A DNA stretch of 64,000 bases from contig JAURVB010013163.1 of NCBI GenBank assembly GCA_033002965.1, forward strand, positions 124,001 to 188,000, read 5' to 3'. Positions 1 through 11,669 of this stretch are shown piece after piece. The notes under the pieces were generated by a model, which had not been told where the DNA came from, made no database searches, and worked only from the letters and a program-made list of their open reading frames with translations. This DNA comes from Piper betle. Lineage: Eukaryota > Streptophyta > Magnoliopsida > Piperales > Piperaceae. The stretch's first letter is position 1. Each line of letters begins with the position of its first letter. A program made the position numbers and the translations under genes.

Positions 1-2822
1 TTTCTTTCTCCCCCAACCCCAACTCCCTATCATTCCCCGACCCCTCGGCGAGGATCACCATCGCGGCCACTGGCCACCACCACGGAGACCTTCCCTCTCT
101 GTCGTTGCCACCTCACCCACCTCCTTACCTCCCTTCTATACCTCCTCTCTTCTCCCCGTTTTCCTTCACGACCACCCACTACCACCACCTTGCCGGTGTC
201 ACCGCCGGCCACCAACTCCAGCAACAACCTCCAGCAACCGTCCCTAGCCCATTAGTCCTCCTTCCCACCTTCTCTGGCCTGAACAACCACATGCACGGCG
301 ACCTGTGCGAAACACGATCCCTGCTTGCATGTGCTATCGCTGGTGACTAACGAGGCCGCCAGCCAGTCGCTCACCACCGCCATCCACGTTGCCACCTCCC
401 CTAGCCGACCTCACCTACCCTAGCCGTCCTCCCCTTTCCCTAACCTCTTAGCCACTCCCTGCCCTTGCCGACCTCACCCTTGCCGCCGCCACCGGCCAGT
501 GACAGAGCCGACCAAGTTCTCCCCACCTCCACCTCCACCTAATCCTAATCTAACCCTAGCCTATCCTACTCTTCCTCCTTCCCTAGCTAACCCCAACCAC
601 CACAGTCACCGATGACTAGCTGTCGCCGCCAGCCAGTGGCAACTCCGGCTACCTCAAGCCACTCCTCTTGGCCAACTTTGCTCGTGGGACTGCAATCATA
701 ACCACTATCTCCCTCCTCGCAGCAACCGCGATCGTCACTGCATAACTGTAAACTTAGGTATACAATTTAATTTAAATTCATTTCATCATAAACATTATGA
801 TTATATTATAGATTGTTTTATGTGATGTGGATGAATTGATGCAAATTGTGTATGTCATGTGAAGACTTGTGTCTTTGTAATTATAGAAGATACTTGAGTA
901 ATTAATTCAAAATACATGCACATTGATATATGTTATTAATTAATGTTAGATAATTAAACTCGTGAATTGTACATATTATCATAATTGAACATTATTTTAT
1001 TATCAGAGTCATAATCTTTATGATTGCATTGATTGATAATTGAAGTGTGATTAAAAACCCTAGATTTCTCTGTATTAGGGAATGACATTGTTATAGTGTC
1101 GTTTAATTATTCAACACTTACCAAGTTTGTGTAAGAATAATGTGATAATTGATTTAAGATTTAGATCATTGTTACCACGTAGGTTGATAGATTGGTATTA
1201 GAATTTATGATTGTATTGTGTTATCATAAACACTGTCATTATTATATAGTTGTACGTGATTATATTGTCGATACGATTAGGGATTGTTTGATTGATCATT
1301 ATATGCATGATTGTTCTAATGCGGTTTGAATTATCCATCATGTCATTCATGCATCATATAGGTGTACATGAGCATTAGTATTTAGTTCTGTTCGTGTAGG
1401 TTTAGGAACTCGCTGCATAGGTGCAAGACCCTACTTGGAGCTTCTACCAGATTCATTTAAGACTCATACTCTTATTTGTTGATCACTTCTATTGTTCTTT
1501 TAGATTGTAGGTTGCAGGACATGCTAAGTAGTCAATTCATTGGACCCCACTTAACACGCGTCATTTTAACGAATAATTTTTCAGATTAATTGTAAAACCC
1601 ACGATTCGAGTCAGGGTTTTATATTCAGAACCAGTCGTCGATTCGACTGGTTATTTTTTGAGTCGAGTCAGTTTCAGAACACGTGTACTGAACTGACGCC
1701 AGTCATGTGCATGAACTATGAGGGTCACGCGTACCCAAGTGTACGATGATAACGTCATGAATACAGCAGAACAGAATAAGTTATCAGAATATATTAGAGT
1801 ATGCCAGTGATTTTTTTTATTTTTATATATAGTGGATCATAGAATTAGTTTTAGGCCGTTTACCGCATTAGGACGCGTTACGGACAGTTTGGGTGGGATG
1901 TTAGTCATAGAGCATATCATTACAATGTTTGGTGTTTGTTTGATTTTATGGGATTTTTCCCGATTTTTATGAATTTTTTAGGATTTAATACGACCTAGTT
2001 ATTATACTTGACTCGAGCAGGAGACGAGTCAAGTCTTATTTACGAAATTGCCACCCAGTTATTTTTCTCCCCTCCCGACATCTTCTTCCCAAACCCTTGC
2101 CCCGACGTTGCCCCCGTGCAACGTCGCCGCCACAGCTGTTGATGCCGCCCGGCTGCCAATCGACGCTGCCTACCCCCTCCATGGCATTGTCGTGCCGCCC
2201 CGACCAACCCCGGTCGTTGCCAGGCCGTCGTGACACTGGAATCGCCTCGCCTAACGCCGCGGCTACATTTTGGTCGCGTCACCAATTCCGTCGCCGGCGA
2301 CCGTCGTCGCCAAGATCAGGTGGTCGCCTCAGCACCCTCGACCGCCCAGCGACATTTCCTGACCGGTACGGAGACCAACGCCGCCCAGACCGGCCGGATT
2401 TCTTCACCCACCGCCACCGCTCTGTTTTAGACATTTTTTGGCGAGCCACCGCCTCTGCTAACCACGTCGACGCCATAGACGCGTCGGGCTCGTTGAGCCG
2501 GTTCCAATGGTACCCAATATGACCCCTATCCAGCTAGTAGACGCTGCCGGCAACTGCCACCGGAAAACCGCCGGAGAGGTGCTGGAAAACCATTGAAGTC
2601 GTCGGAAAACCGGATTCGCTGAAATTCACTGAATCTTTCGCTGAGCTCATCCAGTCGAGCCCGATCGAGCTTCGGACGTCGAGGAGCACCGAATTCGAGC
2701 TCCGAGACGTGCGACGGAACCCTAGCCATCGCCGATTGCCGACGACGTGAGGTATAATTACCTCCGATTTGATTATTTAAAATTGATGATGATTGTTAGC
2801 ACAACATGCTAGGGTTGATTTA

Positions 2823-2895
2823 TGATGTGATTGATAGTGCATGGAGGATAAGTGATGAAGTGATAAGTTACATGATGTGATTGATAGTGCATGGA
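2823..2895. repeat. Short direct duplication inside the LTR nest
   Basis: The words gatgtgattgatagtgcatg occur at about 2824 and again at about 2875, 51 bp apart, with AT-rich related sequence between. Confidence 0.75.
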
Positions 2896-3296
2896 AGTTA
2901 TGTGATCTAATGAAGTAAGTAAATTGAGCATGATAATCGTGTATGATGTAACTTAGGAAAAATACAATAAAATTGTCATGAATAGGATGAGTTAGAGTTA
3001 TTTTCATATTTATGGTTATTTGACGGTTGATGATTTTGTGTTTAATTGTGTTGAGTTTGATGCATCATTTAGTTAGCGGGCATTAATATTTAATTTTGAT
3101 GTGTAGGTACGGAATAGGAGCTCGCCGCCTAGGCACGATGACACGCTTGGAGCTTCTACCATGTTCGTTTAGGACTCGTCTCTGTTTTACGCTTTTTTCT
3201 ATTGTATGTTTATTTTATTATTTGCAAGACGGGTTAAGTGGCGTTTTATTGAATCCCACTTAACTCGGGCCATTTAACCGAACAGTTTTTTAGATT

Positions 3297-4515
3297 AATA
3301 ACCTTTCGAGGATGAGATCCCTTGAGGATGATTTCGAAAACAAGATCCACCACAAGTTGCCTTCGGGCCTATTATATAAATCCATACCCAGCCCTATATA
3401 TATATATAGTTTTCGGGTTTTCAGTGAGACGAAAGATGGAAAAAACCAACTACACGTACCATGAGTGGATGCCGTGACAGTCAAAGCAGGCTCTGGATTA
3501 GTGCCAGTGGACTGTTCCATTCCTGAGGGATCCTGATAACTCCGCATTTGAGTTCCTCACACCCGGAGAACGTGGAGGTTTACGGGTACTGTTAAGTACA
3601 GTGCATGTCCGGACTTGTGGTTCAAAGGGTAACTAATGGCGACTGCCTGAGAGTGCTCAACCTTCATGTTCAAGGCCAGGAGTAATATGGAGGTTCAGAG
3701 AGGGCTTAAGATAAAGTTTTATGTGAAGTACTAAAAAGAAGTGTCGTGAGAGGCACAGTACGAGATAGATCAGGATGTTACCAGGTCTGCAGCCTAGTGC
3801 CTCATCAGTAGTGCCCTTCAAAGTGTTCACGTGGAGTATATGATGTTTTCTTTCATATGAGAGTTTACTCTCATAGCCAGCTTGTTATAGTTATTTTATT
3901 TTCCGGACCAGTAACACTTGTTATTGACGTGTCTTTATACTATATGTAAGTAATAATCACGAGTTAGAGGAGCCAGCTTGGACGGAGGAGCATTATTGTC
4001 GCTTGCACACATGTCAGTCGATTGAGTGGTTATATTTTGTTTATGATACTATTATATTGCGGATGTTGTGAAATGCTAAGACATGGTATGATATGATTGA
4101 ATATCATGAGATGATGATAAGATATGATGATGTGACATGATTGAATGCTAAGACACGATGACAGATTGTGTGAATGAAGTTGCGTGATGTATAGATATAT
4201 GTTTACATATATGTTTATATATAGTATTTTGACAAGGTGACCCTAATTGCACTTTTAGGGGAAATTCTATCTGTTTTATTTTAGAATTTTCATCAATTTT
4301 GATCGTAATTGTGATGGTGTGTAATTTAGTTTGCATGTCATCCATGTAGTATCATGTTAGGATTTTGTGCATTCATCCATGCATGACGAGTAATATCTTC
4401 ATCTTAAGACGCCAAGATTAGATCCGCGCGAGTTGGGTTCGGGTTAGCCGACCTAACCGGGGCCTGTAACATGCCGATTCGGTTCACGAGCTTGGACCGG
4501 ATTTGGGGTGTTATA
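3297..4515 (+). repeat. LTR-like unit, copy 1 (about 1.2 kb)
   Basis: This is the first of two adjacent diverged copies. It shares ordered landmarks with the copy at 4517-5798: a start reading aataacc..tcgaggatga, then caagttgcct, a run of ttccattcctgaggga, cacaccc, then ggcgactgcct followed by gagtgctcaacctt. Near the end both have a block running from a short polypyrimidine to catccatgtagt. The unit ends in ggggtgttat, like the end of many plant gypsy LTRs. I estimate only moderate identity by eye, so the copies are old. Confidence 0.65.
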
Positions 4516-4516
4516 T

Positions 4517-5798
4517 TAATAACCCTCGAGGATGAAATCCATTGAGTCTAATTTCGAAAAAAGATCTACTACAAGTTGCCTTTGGACCTATAATATTAAA
4601 TCCCTTCTCAGGATTATAAATGATTTTATCAAGTTTTCGATGAGACGAGAGAACGTACCATGAGCGGGTGCACTTGCAAGTCACAGACGACTCTAAATTT
4701 GTGAGAGGGTTCTTCCATTCCTGAGGGATTATGACAACTCTACGTTTTGAGTATCTCACACCCGAAAAAATGTAGGGGTTTATAGGTAATATTTAGTTCA
4801 ACATACATCCAGACATATAGTTCAAAGGGTACTAGAGGCGACTGCCTAAGAGTACTCAACCTTTGTACTTAGGGCAAGGAGATATATGGAGGATTAGAGA
4901 GGGTTTAGGATACTGGTATTCCCAAGAGAGGGACAGTTAGAAAATATCGAGAGAGGCATCAGACTAGTCAGTTCGGGATGCTATCCAAACTATAGCTCGA
5001 TGGCTCATTAGTAGTTACCCTTATGAGAATTCTGATGAAGTACATGCATGTTTTCTTTTCATGAGAGTCAAATCTCATTAACAGTTTGATATTGGTTATT
5101 TTCTGGACTAGTGACAACCATTGTTGACAATTTTCTATTATATATGTAGCTGAGCATCAAACACAACAAGATATACCTGACTTGATGAATAAGCAGTGAC
5201 ATCCTTGCACACACATATGTGTGACGATAGAACACTTTATTGTGATGTTGGTTAATGTGTAAAACATTTAATAAAATATTTTGATGATGCTTAATGCATA
5301 GCTATCTTATTTTTATTAATGATGTTTTGATATTAACGATAATGACACTGTTGTGAATGAAGTTAGTAAATTTTCAGTCATATGAATGTGAACAGCAGAT
5401 GGGTCAAGCCCAGCCAGGCTTATGATATAGAAATTATTATGTCTTGCAGAATGCAATGTTGTGATATATCTCATTATTTTTTATATATTTTGTGATTTAA
5501 TGATGGATAGGGTGGTTCCCTCATTGCACCTTTTGGAGAAATTATGTCTATTTATTACAAAATTTTTATTATATTTAATTGATTGGAGTGTAATTTTTGT
5601 TGTCATATCATCCACGTAGTGTACTGCTAAGTTGTGCATTTCATGCATTCACATCGATGTTCTTTCATCTTATGACGTTTAGAGTAGATCTTTTCCACTT
5701 AAGTTTGGGCCGACCAATATAATCAAATTTGAGAGTTGGTTTGGTCTCCTGTAACACTTCCAGTTCGATTTAATAGTGAACTAGATTTAGGGTATAAC
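4517..5798 (+). repeat. LTR-like unit, copy 2, followed by primer site
   Basis: Second copy of the unit at 3297-4515, directly abutting it. It ends in agggtataac, two bases before a tRNA-Met-type primer-binding site. That makes this copy the 5' LTR of an element oriented on the plus strand. The internal part of that element decays within a few hundred bases. Confidence 0.65.
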
Positions 5799-5800
5799 CT

Positions 5801-5813
5801 TGGTATCAAAGCC
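5801..5813 (+). other. Primer-binding site of LTR retrotransposon (initiator tRNA-Met type)
   Basis: The sequence tggtatcaaagcc differs by one base from the usual plant primer site tggtatcagagcc, which pairs with the 3' end of initiator tRNA-Met. It sits just after the end of the LTR-like unit, as expected, and fixes the element orientation as plus. Confidence 0.7.
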
Positions 5814-6330
5814 GACTCTTAGTTGATTAAGATGGAAGATACCAATATAGGTCATGTATGTGCAAAGAATACTCAGAGTCAAGCCGGTAGGTATATTTCT
5901 CTTTTATTGTCTTATTTTACAGATTTGTCACCAGTTAGTTGCATGACAATGTATTCAGTATTTGATTAGTGAGAGTTGATAGATATGGTAGTTTAGTCTC
6001 GCATGACTCATAATAGAGCACCATCACCTTCACCACCTAGGTGTGCCATCCCAAGCCATACCCACAGTGAGATGGCATCTAGCCGATTGAGAGCCCCATT
6101 GCTGTCAGGAAACCCTAGTGTGCCAGCCTTGGTAGTGATGCCACAAGATTTGGTAGTGCCCCAGTAGGGATAGTGTCGTCAATTCATCAATTCGAACTCA
6201 GAGAAGGATCTAACAGATTAACAAATTCAGACTATAGCAGTGTGAATGATTTGTAAAGAATGGAGGACACTCATTCATAAGAAAGCTAGATACATAGGAA
6301 GCTTTCTTATGAATTTCATCTACAATTTGA
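5814..6330 (+). pseudogene. Decayed leader and start of a retrotransposon gag-like region
   Basis: Downstream of the primer site, a short readable stretch from about 6003 begins Met-Thr-His-Asn-Arg-Ala-Pro and is Ser/Pro-rich before it meets a stop near 6166. This is the position where gag would begin in a gypsy element. No nucleocapsid, protease or reverse transcriptase follows, so the element is truncated here. The gag call rests on position only. Confidence 0.35.
6273..6314. repeat. Perfect 15-bp inverted repeat with 12-nt loop
   Basis: The arm attcataagaaagct at 6273-6287 is the exact reverse complement of 6300-6314. It would form a strong hairpin in DNA or RNA. It lies at the ragged end of the retrotransposon material. 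It could be a palindromic junction from a rearrangement or the tip of a small hairpin element. Confidence 0.6.
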
Positions 6331-7614
6331 ATATTTGGTAGTATGGTATGCCCATATGCCCATGGAGCACCGTGTACAGATCATCACGAGAGCATTTTTG
6401 GATTTGGCTGCCCTTGGCCACCTAAGGTCAAGGCAACCGAATCTGGTTACTAGACCAAGGGCAGCCACAGATTTGGCTGCCCGTCCTTGGGTTGACCAAG
6501 TTTAGCCATAGCTGGTTCGCCAATGGCGATGTGGTTGCTCTAGTTTTTTGTTTTAAAAAATCTCTAAATTTAATTTTGAGGGTATTTGAGACATTTCAAA
6601 AAAGAAATTCATTTTCTTGTAATTATGCATGATTTTCTCACTATCCGGCAATATAATTTTTTTCTTCTTTTGGTAAAAAACTCTATTTTTGTATTTTCTA
6701 ATATAAATAAAAATAGTTATAATAAAATATTTAAATTTTTGTATATTCTTATTTATATTATATTTACTATTGGTTTGAATTCAATTTGGGTTTGGGTTTG
6801 CTAAATCAAATTCGGGTCTAACCGACTCGGGTATTTTATATTAGGTCGAATTTGGGTGGTGCAAAATCCAAATTGAACTGGCCCGTTGTTAACATTAAGA
6901 GTCATGATTAGTGTACCGCATGTGGGAGGATCAATGACGGGGCCATGGGTAACCCCATCGGGAGGGGTCAAAACTATCCCCACCGGGAGGAGTTGAAACC
7001 ATCACCCGACCGTGGCCCTGATTTGTAATTTTGTATGCTACCAACATCTGCACCTACGGGGAAGTTATCTTGTTTAAGATTTCTATAAGATTGCGAAAGA
7101 TGACAAATAGTGGATAAATTTTAAATTTGTTATAACTCTTATTGAATATCAAAGGTATATTTTAATTATATTTTCATTGGTTGATTTTTCTATTTTAAAT
7201 TTTACATAAATAATGAGTTTTTTAAATAATATTAATCAAAGAAATTAATTTATTGAAAAAATATCAATTTGAACTTTTTATCAATATTTTTATGAATTGT
7301 TATTATTAGTTATATATTTTTACATACATCGGTTATATTTTGAAATATAATACACATAAAAAGATATTTTTTTATCAAAAATTAATTTTGTGATTTAATG
7401 AACTTAATATTTATCCGAATCTTAGTTTTATTGGTATGATAAGAGTAGATAGGATAAGATTTGAATAAAAAGGCTTGGTTCAATTATTAATTAAACAAAA
7501 TAACCTGATCGGGCTTATCACAAATGATCGATGCAGCAGGAGAGAAGACCATAAATAAAATAATAACACATCAATTATGACCAACAAGCACAAAGACTTC
7601 CCGAGGGCCCAAAT
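6331..7614. other. Intergenic, AT-rich
   Basis: I see no gene here. A patch around 6380-6540 is rich in ggctgcc and ggcca words and resembles in composition a patch at 30,830-31,010. The segment 6790-7020 contains gggtttggg and a near-duplicated phrase (ggggtcaaaactatcccc, then gagttgaaaccatcaccc), which looks like old repeat sequence. The last 500 bases are AT-rich and hold the probable promoter of the next gene. Confidence 0.5.
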
Positions 7615-8789
7615 ATGCCACCAATGACAACTCCGACGCCCAGGCCCAAGCCCGCCGCCGCTGCGGCGGTTGCCCGGAGGGTGCTCCGGCCGCCGGAGAT
7701 GTCGCCGGCAATCTGGCGCCACCTGCCGCTGCACCTGCTCGATGTCATCCTCTCCCGACTCCCACTCAAAACCCTGCTCGGCCTCCGGCCAACCTGCAAG
7801 CACTTCGATGCACTCCTCCGCTCCCCCTCCTTCCTCTCCCTCACCGCCGCCGCCGCCTCCTTCCCCACCTTCCTCCTCCTCTCCCACCCCCAACTCCCCG
7901 CCGCCACCGCCTGCCTCTACGACCCCTCCCTCTCGAAGTGGCGTGCCATCTCACTCCCCCACGCCGCCGCCGCCGCCACCGCCGCCACCATCGTCTCCTC
8001 CTCCGCCCACGGTCTCGTCTGCTTCTCCTCGCCGGGCGCCTTCCTCTTAGCCAACCTTCTCACCCGATCCTCCCGGATTGTACGCTCCCCTGTCCTCAAT
8101 TTCACCGCCGCTGCCCTGATTCCGTCCTCCTCTCCCGGCGCCGATGGCAATGCACAGAACTACAAGCTGTGCTTGATCTCCGATTCCCCAACTTCGCCGG
8201 CGAGCTCTCTCTTCGTTTATAGCTCGATCTCCAACCTTTGGACCGAATTCCGATCCCCGAAGCTGTTCCATCGCTACAACTCCCAGCAAGAAGCCGTCTT
8301 CTCAAACGGGTCGCTCTACTTCACCACCAAGGAGCCTTTCTCCGTGAAAAGGTTCGATCTTTCCGCCGGGGAATGGAGCAGCCCGACCGCGCCTCTCCCC
8401 CACGGCCTCACCTTCATCCGAGTGGCTAGCAGCGGGGGCCAAGAAGGGAAGCTCTACCTCGTGGGAGGAGTCGGGGCGGACGGCATAGCGAGGAGCCTCA
8501 ACGTGTGGGAGCTCGGGGAGGAGGAGGGGAGTGGACGCTGGTGGAGACACTGCCAGAGCTGATGGCGAGGAGGTTCTTCGCGGCGTGCTACCACAACTAT
8601 GAGCATTTATACTGCGTGTGGCACGAAGGCATGATCTGCATATGCTGCTACACATGGCCGGAGGTGCTGGTTTACAGGGTGAGGAGGGCGACTTGGCGGT
8701 GGTTGGACCGGTGCCCGTTGCTGCCGGAAAAGTGGAGCTGCGGCTTCCGGTGGTTCTCCTTCCGTCCGGACTTGTACGCACTAGTATGA
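7615..8789 (+). CDS. F-box/kelch-type protein (At5g43190-like), interrupted by one frameshift
   Basis: F-box proteins are substrate adaptors of SCF ubiquitin ligases and contact SKP1 through the F-box. From the ATG at 7615 the first frame gives 315 residues. The F-box lies at about residues 33-72 (PAIWRHLPLHLLDVILSRLP, then a Lys-Thr-Leu-Leu and Cys-Lys-His stretch). Low-complexity Ala/Ser segments and a kelch-like region follow, with GKLYLVGGVG and a Trp-Glu pair. This frame stops at 8560-8562. The expected C-terminal half continues in another frame from about 8520 to the TGA at 8787-8789, with Cys/Trp-rich segments such as YHNYEHLYCVWHEG. Homology therefore runs across a shift of one reading frame near 8500-8530, inside a G/A-rich run. 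There are no introns and GC is very high. The shift could be a real disabling mutation or a sequencing error in the homopurine run. The At5g43190-like label is from memory of the family and is tentative. Confidence 0.7.
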
Positions 8790-8913
8790 ACTTATCCCTG
8801 TGAAGAAAAAGCTGCAAAAGAGAAATAAGAAAAATGGTGCTGTGGATGGATCAATGGGAGTTGATGCTATTGAAACTGGTGATGAATTCTTGAACGGTGT
8901 AAATTGTTTGTAA
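8784..8913 (+). pseudogene. Possible coding fragment, Lys-rich, just after the F-box gene
   Basis: In one frame this stretch reads Tyr-Glu-Leu-Ile-Pro-Val-Lys-Lys-Lys-Leu, then a basic run, an acidic stretch and a stop at 8911-8913. The composition looks like the C-terminal tail of a nuclear or nucleolar protein. It overlaps the end of the F-box frame and has no visible upstream exon. It may only be 3' untranslated sequence. I do not recognise a family. Confidence 0.2.
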
Positions 8914-10100
8914 TTAGACTACTGTTTGTTTATATGTGCATATCGATGTTGAAATATATGTTTCAATTTTGTTTGAACGATTTAATTTCAAGAGTGAATG
9001 AAATTTGCGAATCAGTTTAGAAGGAAATGGATTTTGTTTGAATGGGCATCATTGTACTAATTGTGTAAATATTAGTACAAGATTACAAGTTAAAGTGGAT
9101 GGGAACATGAAGTATGGATAACCGGGAACAAGATTGAATGTTGGCTCCCGGGGCATGTTAACAGCAAAAGCTTGGAGGAGAAAAGGTTATGTTGCAACCG
9201 CTACTGTTTTGCTATTCACATTTGTAGAACACTTTGCATGGTGAAAATGTTTGCATTTGGCAGTACAACTACAAGTCGGAGGGGTTTGATTTCAATTTTC
9301 AATTGTAGGTGGTGATGGTTCGCTTTCATTGTTTCTGGTGAAATTCGGAGATTGAGTTTGTTATTAAATTAATGTTGTAGGTGTTGGTGTGAGTATGATT
9401 TTTTTATTAGTTATGTAACAATTGTAAGCTATTTTTTACTTCCTGTGAAGAACTAGATATATATTATGTGCTGTTCGGGACGCTCGGCATCTTCACCGTC
9501 GATGCTCCGCATCCCCAATGCCGTCGCTCCGAGGGGGAGCCAAGGTTTTTTCATTCCTTTCATTTTTCAATCATGTCTTTAAAACGAGTTCACTTTCATA
9601 TTGACGAATCATCCTAGAGCCCCCCAAAATTTGCACCTCAAAGTGCTGGGATCACAACCCATTCCTGGTTAAACTTGTTAGTTAACCAGCAAAATATGAG
9701 TTAGACTTGTTAGCGTTTTATCAGTGTCTGAGCCTTCTGGTGGGCCAATTACATCGCTACTTCTATTATTAACTCATAACCATTATGCATGAAAATAACG
9801 CAGTTTTTTTAACTCACCTCTTCTATCATTCATCGCTACTTACAGATGGGCATGTCCATCAACGTGCGGTACAGTAAGCACAAGCAGTTCAATTCTAGCT
9901 TTATGGGGAAATCACTACTTTTCACAAACACAAATCAATAATGTAATCGAGGATATATATTCACTAACGGCCAGTATTTTCAATATTCAGTAAGTAACAT
10001 TAACATATCAACATATCCACCATCGAAGATGGCCAATTTGAACGAAAAAATCATGGTGTTTAAGCCGAACCAATCAAAGTCCCCTGAGTAATGAGTTATA
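8914..10100. other. Intergenic
   Basis: No gene seen. A small GC-rich island lies at about 9475-9545 (gacgctcggcatcttcaccg), which might be a stray exon fragment. The rest is AT-rich single-copy-looking sequence. Confidence 0.4.
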
Positions 10101-10761
10101 GGGTTTATTGGGTTCGCATGAAATTAGTATAAATAAAAAAAATTTATAAGAAATAAAAATGTAATGAAATGTATAATTAGTTGTCCTGAAATTATACGAA
10201 AAAAATGTAAAATTTAAATGTCAAGAATTTCATTGTTTGGATGTTCTAAAATTTAATCAAAGTAAATCTATGTAAAAATTTTATAAACTAAAATTTTCTT
10301 ATTAAAATAAAGAATTAAGGGAAATTTTAGAAGCACATGCATGTGAAAGAATATTTTTTATTTTATTTTCCTACTATCCAAACATACATGAATTTTTTAA
10401 AAAATTTCATGTTATCTAATTTCATTAGATTTCTATTTTTTATGAATTTTTTTCATTTGCACTACTTTTATGCAAGCCAAACGGATCCAAAATAAAATAA
10501 TATGAAAATTTTTAAAAAAGTTTTTACATATTTGAATAATAGAAAAATAAAATATTTTTTTATGTGTATATACTTCTAAAATTTCTATCAATTTTTTTTA
10601 ATTTTTTATAAAAAAATATTATTTTATTAAATTGTATATAAATTTTCTTTGATTGAAATTGAAAATATTTATCACTAAATTCTTGGATATCCAAACATAG
10701 GAAATTTTGGACCTTCAACTTCTGCATATTTTTTCATGCAATATCAAGATAACACAAACCC
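10101..10761 (+). mobile_element. Tourist-like MITE copy A, split by a nested MITE
   Basis: The left part (10101-10168) starts gggtttattgggttcgcat and the right part (about 10489-10761) ends aacacaaaccc, giving terminal inverted repeats of the form GGGTYYG..TTGGTT. Both parts align in order with the intact copy at 14652-15007. Shared landmarks are tagtgcaaa-like and gaaatg words, a ttggatagtagg-like word and a cccaaaattt-like word. Between the parts sits another copy in the opposite orientation. There is no coding capacity, so it depends on a transposase elsewhere. Confidence 0.6.
10169..10488 (-). mobile_element. Tourist-like MITE copy B, nested inside copy A
   Basis: Read on the minus strand it starts ggatccgtttggcttgcat and runs through agtagtgcaaatg, the ttggatagtaggaaaat word and a caggacaact-type end, matching copy D in order along its length. 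It interrupts copy A after its first 70 bases. I could not identify a target-site duplication with confidence. Confidence 0.6.
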
Positions 10762-11665
10762 AGAGAACAATAAAAAAACGTCGGCCCTCGTCAGTTCTTA
10801 CCAACATCCGCGGCCAGCAGTGGAACGCCTTGTCATGCTTTCATCAATTTCTAATTAACACGCAAACTGCAAACTCCAACACTCAGATGTCTACGGCAAA
10901 ATTATTCAGTCCGGCGACCTAACATGTAACAAACAATAAAAAAATCCATCCATCTCCACAAGAAGGGGTTTTCCATCTGGTTGGTGAACTTTTTTCACCA
11001 AGCCCACCTGCTGAACTTCATAAAATTCTTTGGTGATATCCGATAAAAAAACTTGTTAATTCAGTATCTCTGTAAGAACTGTCTTAAGAGTTATGCCGAG
11101 GCGGTCGTTCTACATCAGATTCTCGTGCAATGTCTCTCCTTTAGTAGTTGCAACTTATTATTAAATATCTCCGTCTGCTTTCAAGCTTTGTAAATTTTGC
11201 AAAAATGTGGCACTGCCAACTTGGTGGTTCTTTCAAACAGATATTTTTTCACCTCCAAAATTCTGTTTTATCGACGTATGTTCTTGCAAGTTCATGTTGA
11301 GGACATTGTGATTTTTAGAAAAATGCAGGGAATAAGTAATCAATTTTGTGCATGTAAAGACCATCCGATTGCAAGCATGATCATTCTACCATGATTATTC
11401 ACCTTTTTTCCTTATAAGCCTTTTCCTTATGGCCATAGAGTCGTCGTACCCTTCTCTATAATTCCCCCAAAGAGCTACAAATCGAACCGACCTATAGATA
11501 AGATCTAGTCACCCGAACCTAAAATTGTCTTATAAATTATCAATCCTTTTGAAATCAACGTGGAGGAGCGAACAATCCCACTAATTGATAGAGCTGTTTT
11601 CTCATTCTACAATAATACTTAGATCTCATCCGTAAGGATCAATCAAAATCTCGGTGTTTTCACTG
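10762..11665. other. Intergenic between MITE copies
   Basis: No gene supported. Short open frames at 10707-10922 and 11197-11394 have no domain and partly overlap MITE sequence. Confidence 0.4.
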
Positions 11666-11669
11666 AAAG

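Larger units (their letters stand above)
1..6330 (+). mobile_element. Nest of decayed Ty3/gypsy-like LTR retrotransposon sequence
   Basis: This region holds no intact gene. It repeats the same blocks in the same order: a C/T-rich GC-high block (about 1-740 and again about 2040-2750), an AT-rich block (about 750-1400 and 2755-3100), then a conserved block around 1390-1595 and 3105-3300 that shares a short run reading ttggagcttctacca. After that come two head-to-tail LTR-like units and a primer-binding site at 5801. Long LTRs that end in GTTA/ATAAC and are followed by a tRNA-iMet-type primer site are usual for Ty3/gypsy chromoviruses; assigning it to a Tekay/Del-like lineage is inference. The GC-rich blocks look codon-like in several frames but contain no recognisable domain, so I treat them as LTR leader sequence, not genes. 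Confidence 0.7.

Noticed and set aside
2036..2522. Overlapping open frames on both strands in the GC-rich block
   Set aside because: They open in several frames because of base composition, have no domain, and the block is repeated at 1-740 within LTR sequence.
2800..4160. CRISPR-like array or satellite from repeated gatgtgatt and atgatatga words
   Set aside because: The units are irregular and AT-rich low-complexity; spacing is not constant and the context is a plant LTR.
8302..8817. 171-codon open frame opposite the F-box gene
   Set aside because: It is a shadow of the GC-rich F-box gene on the other strand, with no recognisable domain.
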